Source: JALWZX01 sp964506905 (lineage in GTDB: Bacteria > Patescibacteriota > WWE3 > 2-01-FULL-39-13). Taken from it: a DNA stretch of 5,170 nt. Under the pieces are notes generated by a model. That model ran no database searches and was not told where the DNA came from. It saw only the letters and a program-made list of their open reading frames with translations. Position 1 is the first letter of the stretch, and the number at the start of each line of letters is the position of its first letter. The stretch spans positions 1 through 5,170 of the forward strand of contig CAZDNW010000034.1 of assembly GCA_964506905.1 (NCBI GenBank), read 5' to 3'. This document shows, one piece after another, positions 1 to 4,951 of this stretch. The position numbers and the translations under genes were made by a program.

Positions 1-1869
1 ATAGATAATGCTTTTGATGCTTTTGCTGATACTGTTACTGTAACAATAGACCAAGGTGGCATAAAAAAAATTCATGTTGTAGATGATGGGGTAGGTATGA
101 CGAGAGAAGATGCCGAAATGGCATTTAAGCCACATACAACAAGTAAAATTAAAACCGAAGAAGACTTATTGAATATAAAGACATTTGGTTTTAGAGGCGA
201 AGCATTGGCAAGTATTGCTTCTGTATCAAAGGTTACACTTAAAACGCGCAAATCTGGTGCAGATTTAGGAACAGAAATTAAGATTGAAGGAGGAAAGGTA
301 ATATCTGTTAATGAAGTAGGTGCTCCAGTTGGAACTTCAATTTTAGTTGAAGATTTATTTTATAATGTTCCCGCAAGAAAAGAGTTTTTGAAATCAGCTC
401 AAACAGAATATAAAGCGGTTTTGGAAATCATTGATGCATATGCATTTGCAGAACCAAATATCGGATTAAAATTTATACATAATGAAAAAGCCATTTATAA
501 TCTTCCACCAAAAGATAAATTAGAGGATAGGGCAAGAGAAATACTAGGAAAAGACAAATATAAGAAAATGATTCCTTTGTTTTTTGAGCATCCGCATGCA
601 GAAATTTATGGTTTTACGGCAAAACCAGAATTAGCATCAGAACGAAAGAAAAACCAGTATTTGTTTGTAAATAAAAGGTATGTAAATAGTAAATCAATAG
701 CATATGCTGTTAAAAAAGCATATGGCAGTTTGATTCCTAATAACACATACCCACCTTTTGTTGTTTTTATTGATGTACCACCAAATATTGTAGATGTTAA
801 TGTTCACCCTAGAAAGTTAGAGGTAAAATTTTCTGATGAGAAATTTATATTTTCTTCGGTTCAAACTGCTGTAAAGGCGGCACTTGATAGAACTGATTTA
901 ACTCCTGGCAATGAAACAGATGGAGCAACAAATAAAAAAGACCCATTTGGATTTGGCGGGCTTGGTGGCACAGGTGGGTTAGGTGCATTTGGTAAACCTC
1001 CCGCAGGAACACAACAAAAAGCAAATCCGTTCGGGGCCTTTGGCGGATTTGGAAAGAAACCAACCGGTACAACAAATTCACCATTCGGCTCACCGGTTAA
1101 ATCTAATAAACCAAAAACAGATCCATTTGGGTTTGGTTCTTCTACTAAGACGAAGAAAGACCCACTTAAAAACACGGTTAACTTAAAGGATACAAAGAAA
1201 AAATCATCACTAGGCTTAGGCGATGATATTTTTGGCGGATTTGATAGTGAATTTTCTGATAATACAGAACCAGATGAACAACCTAAATCTAATACAAAAA
1301 TATTACAAATTCATAACTTATATATTGTTGTAGAGGCTGAAGATGGCATCGCAATATATGATCAACACGCCTTGCATGAACGCATAATTTATGAACAGCT
1401 TATAAATTCCCATAAAAAGGAGAAAGAAGAGGGAGCTATTCAACCGTTGATGACACCTGTTGTAATAAACTTAACTGCAAGCGAAAGTGCAACTTATGAG
1501 GCAAATAAAGAAGCTATTGAAAAAGCCGGATTTAAGGTTGAGGAATTTGGGAAAAATACATATAAAATTACAGAGGTTCCCGCTGTTTTAGCAGATAAAG
1601 ATTTAAATAAATTATTTCATGAAGTATTAGAAGATTTAGAAAGTGAGGAAGAGATAAAAGATGTAGATAATCAAAGTAATAAAGCTCTAACTTATCTATC
1701 ATGCAGAAGTGCATATAAAGCGGGAGATAGTTTGCCTGATGAGGAATTAGCGGCAATGATTGATAAGTTAAGAGAAACTGAAATTAAATACACATGCCCA
1801 CACGGTCGTCCTTTAAAAATTGAAATTAGTATGAAAGAGTTAGCAAAACTTTTTAAGCGAACTAAATAA
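1..1869 (+). CDS. mutL: DNA mismatch repair protein MutL, endonuclease type (5' truncated by window)
   Basis: MutL links mismatch recognition by MutS to strand incision and repair. The reading frame is open from base 1 and gives 622 codons; roughly 30 N-terminal residues, including the catalytic Glu of the GHKL ATPase, lie outside the window. Numbering from base 1, the ATPase domain shows the DNAFDA segment (the family's ENSLDA) at codons 2-7, DDGVGM at 28-33, HTTSKI at 45-50, GFRGEAL at 63-69 and the VNVHP motif near 266-270. An FG-rich low-complexity linker covers about 303-431. The C-terminal dimerisation/nuclease domain carries DQHALHERIIYE (454-465), an exact match to the metal-binding DQHAx2Ex4E motif, plus SCR (567-569), CPHGRP (599-604) and a terminal FKR. 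These indicate a nicking MutL, as in bacteria without MutH. QPLMTP (481-486) sits where a beta-clamp-binding motif is found in Bacillus MutL. No mutS is visible. Identification is very secure; activity is inferred. Confidence 0.97.
   Translation: MDNAFDAFADTVTVTIDQGGIKKIHVVDDGVGMTREDAEMAFKPHTTSKIKTEEDLLNIKTFGFRGEALASIASVSKVTLKTRKSGADLGTEIKIEGGKVISVNEVGAPVGTSILVEDLFYNVPARKEFLKSAQTEYKAVLEIIDAYAFAEPNIGLKFIHNEKAIYNLPPKDKLEDRAREILGKDKYKKMIPLFFEHPHAEIYGFTAKPELASERKKNQYLFVNKRYVNSKSIAYAVKKAYGSLIPNNTYPPFVVFIDVPPNIVDVNVHPRKLEVKFSDEKFIFSSVQTAVKAALDRTDLTPGNETDGATNKKDPFGFGGLGGTGGLGAFGKPPAGTQQKANPFGAFGGFGKKPTGTTNSPFGSPVKSNKPKTDPFGFGSSTKTKKDPLKNTVNLKDTKKKSSLGLGDDIFGGFDSEFSDNTEPDEQPKSNTKILQIHNLYIVVEAEDGIAIYDQHALHERIIYEQLINSHKKEKEEGAIQPLMTPVVINLTASESATYEANKEAIEKAGFKVEEFGKNTYKITEVPAVLADKDLNKLFHEVLEDLESEEEIKDVDNQSNKALTYLSCRSAYKAGDSLPDEELAAMIDKLRETEIKYTCPHGRPLKIEISMKELAKLFKRTK
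907..1293 (+). other. FG-repeat low-complexity linker within MutL
   Basis: This segment joins the ATPase and nuclease domains of MutL. It is rich in Gly, Phe, Pro, Lys, Thr and Ser and contains ten Phe-Gly dipeptides, in phrases such as DPFGFGG, GAFG, NPFGAFGGFG, SPFGSP and DPFGFGS. The DPFGFG phrase occurs twice, with closely similar DNA at 940-957 and 1120-1137, which suggests internal repeat expansion. MutL linkers are normally disordered and poorly conserved, but a regular FG pattern is unusual. It is predicted to be disordered; no function is assigned. Confidence 0.85.
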
Positions 1870-1915
1870 AAGCCTTTTTTTGATTATTATTTGGAATTTA
1901 TTGTATTATAAGCAC

Positions 1916-1947
1916 AAAAAAAGAGCCGCTCTTTTGAGCGGCTCTTT
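1916..1947 (-). terminator. Intrinsic terminator, strong on the minus strand
   Basis: A perfect 12-bp stem (1920-1931 with 1936-1947, GC-rich core GAGCCGCTC) closes a TTTT loop. Read on the minus strand the stem runs into seven consecutive T, a textbook intrinsic terminator. Read on the plus strand only three T follow before GG, so it would be a weak terminator for mutL, which ends 46 bases upstream. The polarity suggests that its main client is a minus-strand transcript from the 1950-2190 region, although bidirectional use is possible. Confidence 0.85.
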
Positions 1948-1978
1948 GGTAGATGCTTGTTTAAATGTAAACATCTTT
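1916..1978 (-). ncRNA. Candidate small RNA (about 63 nt) between a minus-strand promoter and terminator
   Basis: This is inferred from three elements in the right order on the minus strand. A promoter-like -10 box lies at 1990-1985, a first hairpin follows (AGATG at 1976-1972 pairing with CATCT at 1955-1951, with TTTA/TAAA inside and a CAUU loop), and the strong terminator hairpin with seven U ends it at 1916. Initiation about 7 nt past the -10 gives a start near 1978. An ATG at 1974 opens a 22-codon frame, but its stop at 1908-1906 lies beyond the terminator, so a peptide product is unlikely. I recognise no known RNA family; 6S RNA, tmRNA, SRP RNA and tRNA do not fit the length or sequence. 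Confidence 0.4.
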
Positions 1979-1984
1979 GTGGTT

Positions 1985-2014
1985 ATTGTAACGCAATCAA
2001 CTCATATTTGTCAC
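1985..2014 (-). promoter_or_regulatory. Predicted minus-strand promoter P1 (repeat copy 1)
   Basis: On the minus strand GTGACA (2014-2009, 5 of 6 to TTGACA) is followed after 18 nt by TACAAT (1990-1985, 5 of 6 to TATAAT). The sequence upstream of the -35 is AT-rich with A-runs, resembling an UP element. It points at the minus-strand terminator 38 bases further on. In AT-rich DNA such matches arise by chance; support comes from the same arrangement in the second repeat copy. Confidence 0.5.
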
Positions 2015-2080
2015 TACTTTTTGTTTACTATATTTTAAAGTTATTCTATTTAATAAAGTTAAATCTCTTTTGATTGCGTT
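1985..2080. repeat. 96-bp direct repeat, copy 1
   Basis: This segment recurs at 2091-2186, offset 106 bp, with 11 mismatches in 96 positions by hand alignment. The core 1997-2053 has a single mismatch and 2023-2053 is identical. The left boundary coincides with the -10 box of the predicted minus-strand promoter, and similarity stops there. An 11-bp perfect inverted repeat brackets most of the copy: AACGCAATCAA at 1990-2000 and its reverse complement at 2070-2080. No open reading frame, tRNA or target-site duplication is seen. Confidence 0.95.
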
Positions 2081-2090
2081 TAATTAGTGA

Positions 2091-2120
2091 ATTACAACGC
2101 TTTCAACTCATATTTGTCAC
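2091..2120 (-). promoter_or_regulatory. Predicted minus-strand promoter P2 (repeat copy 2)
   Basis: GTGACA (2120-2115) and TGTAAT (2096-2091) are separated by 18 nt on the minus strand, each 5 of 6 to consensus. The -35 and spacing equal those of P1, while two of the six -10 positions differ from P1 yet still give a one-mismatch -10. A transcript from here would read through copy 1 to the terminator at 1916 and be about 170 nt long. Confidence 0.45.
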
Positions 2121-2186
2121 TACTTTTCGTTTACTATATTTTAAAGTTATTCTATTTAACAAAACTAATTCTCTCTTGATTGTGTT
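2091..2186. repeat. 96-bp direct repeat, copy 2
   Basis: This is the second copy of the 1985-2080 repeat, separated from it by 10 bp (2081-2090). Its terminal 11-mers have diverged more (AACGCTTTCAA and TTGATTGTGTT), so copy 1 preserves the inverted-repeat symmetry better. It ends 51 bases before the ATG of the DUF5665-like gene, so it could also affect that gene. Confidence 0.95.
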
Positions 2187-2220
2187 ATATCCTTAATAAA
2201 TAGATTTATTTAATTTTAAG

Positions 2221-2229
2221 TGATAAACT
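2221..2229 (+). promoter_or_regulatory. Weak extended -10 before the DUF5665-like gene
   Basis: TGATAAACT fits TGn followed by a hexamer matching TATAAT at 4 of 6 positions, and ends 8 nt before the ATG at 2238. The layout resembles the stronger extended -10 elements seen before the two genes at the right end. No purine-rich Shine-Dalgarno sequence lies at a usual distance. TATATT at 2230-2235 is too close to this ATG to serve it. Confidence 0.3.
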
Positions 2230-2237
2230 TATATTTA

Positions 2238-2579
2238 ATGGATACGGACAACACACAAGAAACAACCACATCTAATACAGTTACACCATCTAAACCTGCG
2301 AAAAATGATGATGTTGCTGAAATGACACAAGACGAGGTTAGTAAAGAAATTGTTAGATTGCTTAGAGAAAATAATAAATACTTAAGAAGGTATGTTAGCG
2401 TAAAACATGTTTTATTAAGAGGCATGGCAACTGGTTTAGGAGGCTTTTTAGGTGCCACAATTTTAATTTCATTGTTATTTGCGTTCTTATCTAAAATGTC
2501 CGTAGTTCCTGTTATTGGAACATTTATTGCTAATATAATTGAGTTCTTGCATCAAAATTATCCTACCACTGGTTATTAA
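2238..2579 (+). CDS. Small membrane protein, DUF5665-like
   Basis: The protein is 113 residues. Residues 1-30 are polar and Thr/Asn/Asp-rich and probably disordered. Residues 31-57 form a charged amphipathic stretch (QDEVSKEIVRLLRENNKYLRR). A hydrophobic segment follows at about 66-86, introduced by LLRGMATGLGGFLGAT, and a second shorter apolar stretch runs 88-104 (VVPVIGTFIANI). The pattern LRG-x-ATGLG-x-x-x-GAT plus a following VPVIG matches my memory of the DUF5665 family of small bacterial membrane proteins; no biochemical role is known to me. I chose ATG 2238 over the in-frame GTG 2220, which would add only six residues and overlap the putative -10. The next gene starts 43 bases downstream on the same strand but has its own promoter-like element. 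Confidence 0.75.
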   Translation: MDTDNTQETTTSNTVTPSKPAKNDDVAEMTQDEVSKEIVRLLRENNKYLRRYVSVKHVLLRGMATGLGGFLGATILISLLFAFLSKMSVVPVIGTFIANIIEFLHQNYPTTGY

Positions 2580-2601
2580 ACCTATTAACTTTCTTGTTAA
2601 A

Positions 2602-2610
2602 TGCTATTAT
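2602..2610 (+). promoter_or_regulatory. Extended -10 promoter of the glycoside hydrolase gene
   Basis: TGCTATTAT (TGn plus TATTAT, 5 of 6 to TATAAT) ends 12 nt before the ATG at 2623, predicting an mRNA leader of only a few nucleotides. No good -35 and no Shine-Dalgarno sequence are present. A short inverted repeat, TTAAC (2585-2589) with GTTAA (2596-2600), lies just upstream and could be an operator, but is short enough to be chance. Confidence 0.45.
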
Positions 2611-2622
2611 CATTATTGATAC

Positions 2623-3948
2623 ATGAAAAGATATAGGGTCATTATACTTTTATCATTAATAACACTTTTTTTAGCAACATTTACCTGGTTTTCAATACAG
2701 GAAAGAAAAGTTAATAATCAACTCAACCAAGAAAATAAAAACTTATATGAGAATTTGGAAAATGAGGCAGGTAATACAGAAGAAAATACTGAAGACATAA
2801 GACCTCACGAACTTCCACATTATAAATCTTTACAAAAGAAAGATAAGACAGAAGAACTAGTTTGTGAACCTGTTTATGTTTATAGAGCCGAATATTCAAA
2901 TATAATAAATAAAAAACCGAAAAATGTGCAAAAAAACATTGGTTATCAAAATAATAAGGTAGGTATATATATTTATGCGGAAATTGATGAATTTACTGAT
3001 AAAGCTGAGGAACTTGTTAATTCAAATGGCGGAGATTGGGGATATGTTTTAATTCCATATAATGTAAATGATTACAATGAAACCAAATGGAATAAATTAT
3101 TTGATAAATTAAGTGAAAAGCATTTGATTCCAATAATTCAACTGTGGGATATAAAGCTGGACGATGAAGATGAAGTTAAAGAACAAATATATAAATCAGC
3201 AAACTTTTTAGACAGTTTAAAGTGGCCAATAAAGCAAAGATATGTTTCTGTTTATAATGAGCCAAATGATAAAAAATTTTGGGGTGGCAATGTTAATCCA
3301 GCAGAATATGCAAAGATTCTTGATGAAACGATTAAAGCATTAAAATCTAAAGATGAAAATTTCTTTGTTATGAATGGAGCATTTAACGCAAGTGCGAGAA
3401 CGGGAGGTGGATATTTAGACGAAGAGACATTTTTAATAAGGATGAATAAGGCGGTGCCTGGAATTTTTAGAAAACTAGACGGTTGGGCATCACATCCATA
3501 TCCACAACCAAATTTTTCAGGCTCTCCAAAAGCAACTGGCCGTAATAGTATAAGGGCATATGAGTGGGAACTGCAGTTATTAAAACGATATTTTGGTATC
3601 GATACTGAAAATTTACCTGTCTTTATAACGGAAACAGGGTGGGCACATAAAGAAAGTGAAGCACACGATAATGGAAAATGGGTAAAGTACGGCTTAGATA
3701 AATACACTGTAGCAGATTATTTTAGATATGCTTATGAAAATGTATGGTTACCAGACGATAGAATAGTTGCAGTTACACCTTTTACAATCAGGTATGATCC
3801 TCCGTATGATCATTTTTCATGGATTACGCAGAATAATAATAATTACCCACAATTTGACGCTATTAAAGATATGAAAAAAACAGAAGGGTTACCAGAAATT
3901 ATTCATTATGAAAAGTCAAAGGTACTTGAGTGTAAGTATAAGAAGTAA
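2623..3948 (+). CDS. Membrane-anchored clan GH-A glycoside hydrolase
   Basis: This 441-residue protein starts with a basic MKRYR and a hydrophobic helix (about 6-24) lacking a clear signal-peptidase site, so it is probably a signal anchor with the enzyme outside. Residues 26-80 are a charged Asn/Glu-rich stalk. The rest reads as a TIM barrel: GIYIYAEID (114-122), YVLIPYNV (141-148), PIIQLWD (170-176), YVSVYNEPND (207-216) with the clan GH-A acid/base Glu213 after Asn212, DGWASHPYPQP (286-296), and VFITETGW (333-340) with the presumed nucleophile Glu337. Trp400 in HFSW may be the barrel-end aromatic. Both catalytic residues are intact and 124 residues apart, as expected. The exact GH family (GH5-, GH39- or GH53-like) and the substrate cannot be told from sequence alone. 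The only two cysteines, Cys81 and Cys437, flank the catalytic domain. The gene converges with the next one. Confidence 0.85.
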   Translation: MKRYRVIILLSLITLFLATFTWFSIQERKVNNQLNQENKNLYENLENEAGNTEENTEDIRPHELPHYKSLQKKDKTEELVCEPVYVYRAEYSNIINKKPKNVQKNIGYQNNKVGIYIYAEIDEFTDKAEELVNSNGGDWGYVLIPYNVNDYNETKWNKLFDKLSEKHLIPIIQLWDIKLDDEDEVKEQIYKSANFLDSLKWPIKQRYVSVYNEPNDKKFWGGNVNPAEYAKILDETIKALKSKDENFFVMNGAFNASARTGGGYLDEETFLIRMNKAVPGIFRKLDGWASHPYPQPNFSGSPKATGRNSIRAYEWELQLLKRYFGIDTENLPVFITETGWAHKESEAHDNGKWVKYGLDKYTVADYFRYAYENVWLPDDRIVAVTPFTIRYDPPYDHFSWITQNNNNYPQFDAIKDMKKTEGLPEIIHYEKSKVLECKYKK

Positions 3949-4031
3949 GGAGAAATTTGTTATAGAAAAGACTAAAGAACAATATCAATAATAAAACAAA
4001 TGACAACTTCAAATCTTATCTGTATGTTTTA

Positions 4032-4051
4032 TTGCAAACACACATTTGCAA
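4032..4051. terminator. Weak hairpin between convergent genes
   Basis: TTGCAAA (4032-4038) pairs with TTTGCAA (4045-4051) around a 6-nt CACACA loop, in the 113-base gap between the two convergent genes. The stem is AT-rich and no clean T-tract follows on either strand, so termination here is only a possibility. No better terminator was found in 3949-4061. Confidence 0.25.
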
Positions 4052-4061
4052 ATGTTCTTAA

Positions 4062-4859
4062 TTACTCTAAAGTATTAAGAGATGCAGTAATATATTTCTT
4101 GGCTATCGCAATTATTGCATTCATAAGCTGTGTTCCAAAATCAGGCGCAGCAGTGGTGTCAATCGTATTTATATCAGGAAGGGTCGGAATACCCATTTCT
4201 TGTAACATTTTAGATTTTGCAGCTCTTATCACAAGCCGTCTGGCATAGCTACTCTCCCTGTCATCACAATATCCAGCACAAAAGACTTGACCAACAGGTA
4301 CATCTTTAAAAATTCTTTCTGCTGCATCCTTGACCCCATTGATAAAAGTCTGTCTGAAACTATCGGGTAATCCCTTCTCGTTAAAATCCACCTTTAATTG
4401 TCCATTGTTACTTGCAGAAAGACTAAATTCACGCATAGGGATTTCTTGTATCGCTTGAGGAAACTCCGATTTATCTGCTTCTGTTGGGTTTTGAAACTCA
4501 ACAATTAGCATATCAGTAGGCCCAAGGGCGTTTTCCTTTCTATCCCAATGCAAAACTGTTATAGTCATTCGTCTTTGTGGTTCATCTACAGTTACAGTAT
4601 TTTCATCTTTTGATGTTTCAAATTCTAATGTATATGTTGTATATGGCGTTTGCTCACCAGCACTGTCAACTTCTACCCCATGATTTCTTCTTGCAGTTAC
4701 ATTCATAGTACTACCATCAGCCTCAAGCAATTCCACATGCAATCCGCCAGATGGGTTACCGGCCAATAAAAACTTAATATACAATGCATTTCTCAATTCT
4801 CCAATTATGTCTGGTGGATTAAGCGTGGGGTCACCTCCAATTGAATTGATACCATTCAT
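4062..4859 (-). CDS. Uncharacterised 265-residue protein
   Basis: I do not recognise this protein. It has no signal peptide or convincing membrane segment and looks soluble and cytoplasmic. The N-terminal part (about 20-150) alternates hydrophobic and polar residues in beta-like strands (LHVELLEADG, TTYTLEFET, RMTITVLHWD, DMLIVEFQNP). The C-terminal part (about 165-265) looks helical (RQTFINGVKDAAERIFKD; ARRLVIRAAKSKMLQEM; LMNAIIAIAKKYITASL). The only cysteines are Cys194 and Cys198 in CAGYCDDR, a CxxxC pair just before the helical tail. The start is ATG 4859-4857, supported by an extended -10 ending 6 nt upstream and the absence of a Shine-Dalgarno sequence. It is transcribed divergently from tyrS across 92 bases and convergently with the hydrolase gene. 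The long open frame with a well-placed promoter makes it a real gene; its function is unknown. Confidence 0.8.
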   Translation of the reverse strand: MNGINSIGGDPTLNPPDIIGELRNALYIKFLLAGNPSGGLHVELLEADGSTMNVTARRNHGVEVDSAGEQTPYTTYTLEFETSKDENTVTVDEPQRRMTITVLHWDRKENALGPTDMLIVEFQNPTEADKSEFPQAIQEIPMREFSLSASNNGQLKVDFNEKGLPDSFRQTFINGVKDAAERIFKDVPVGQVFCAGYCDDRESSYARRLVIRAAKSKMLQEMGIPTLPDINTIDTTAAPDFGTQLMNAIIAIAKKYITASLNTLE

Positions 4860-4865
4860 ATTTAC

Positions 4866-4874
4866 ATTTTACCA
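4866..4874 (-). promoter_or_regulatory. Extended -10 promoter of the 265-residue protein gene, leaderless geometry
   Basis: On the minus strand TGGTAAAAT (TGn plus TAAAAT, 5 of 6 to TATAAT) ends 6 nt before the ATG at 4859. Transcription starting about 7 nt downstream would begin at or next to the A of the ATG, so the mRNA would be leaderless. No convincing -35 is present, as is tolerated by extended -10 promoters. Confidence 0.6.
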
Positions 4875-4936
4875 TACAATTCAAGTATTAAAAATGATTT
4901 GTATAGGTCACATACAGAGGTAGATATTTACTATCG

Positions 4937-4945
4937 TGATATAAT
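4937..4945 (+). promoter_or_regulatory. Consensus extended -10 promoter of tyrS, leaderless geometry
   Basis: TGATATAAT is a perfect TGnTATAAT extended -10. It ends 6 nt before the ATG at 4952, so the predicted start site falls on the start codon itself. There is no room for a ribosome-binding site. The hexamer at the -35 position (GAGGTA, 4917-4922) is poor, consistent with extended -10 dependence. Confidence 0.75.
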
Positions 4946-4951
4946 ATCATT

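Larger units (their letters stand above)
1990..2186. promoter_or_regulatory. Four 11-bp AACGCaaTCAA-type sites in alternating orientation
   Basis: The 11-mer occurs at 1990-2000 (forward), 2070-2080 (reverse, exact), 2096-2106 (forward, AACGCTTTCAA) and 2176-2186 (reverse; AACACAATCAA on the minus strand). Start-to-start spacings are 80, 26 and 80 bp. The forward sites overlap the -10/spacer region of each predicted minus-strand promoter and the reverse sites lie about 80 bp upstream. This could be an operator array for a looping regulator, or the terminal inverted repeats of a small mobile element. The repeats are seen; the function is inferred. Confidence 0.4.

Noticed and set aside
861..1175. 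Minus-strand frame of 104 codons rich in Pro, Asn and Gly
   Set aside because: It is the antisense shadow of the MutL FG-rich linker; Phe/Gly codons reversed give Pro/Asn/Lys-rich readings. No promoter or family match is visible.
983..1186. Plus-strand second-frame open reading frame inside mutL
   Set aside because: It is an overlapping frame through the repetitive linker; its His/Leu/Gln-rich product follows from the repeats and it has no initiation signal.
1906..1974. Minus-strand 22-codon frame starting 10 nt after the predicted P1 -10 box
   Set aside because: The position would suit a leaderless peptide, but the stop codon lies beyond the strong terminator, so the message would end before it. 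Retained only as a caveat to the small-RNA call.
2008..2036. Plus-strand promoter-like TTGTCA-17-TATTTT in the repeat (and again at 2114-2142)
   Set aside because: The -10 match is only 4 of 6 and the -35 box overlaps the better minus-strand -35. It could contribute to DUF5665-like gene expression but is not strong enough to call.
1985..2186. CRISPR array or integron attC sites
   Set aside because: There are only two 96-bp copies with a 10-bp gap, no spacer-sized variable units, and no GTTRRRY/RYYYAAC core sites in the correct positions.
3252..3707. Minus-strand frame of 151 codons within the hydrolase gene
   Set aside because: It is fully antisense to a protein with recognisable catalytic motifs and has no independent support.
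4000..4248. Plus-strand open frame of 82 codons with a hydrophobic middle
   Set aside because: It lies mostly antisense to the 265-residue minus-strand gene, which has a longer frame and a well-placed extended -10. The hydrophobic residues are reverse-strand readings of that gene.
4900..4916. Inverted repeat TGTAT-N7-ATACA upstream of the tyrS -10
   Set aside because: It could be an operator in the divergent gap, but a 5-bp arm in AT-rich DNA is easily chance and there is no second copy in the window.
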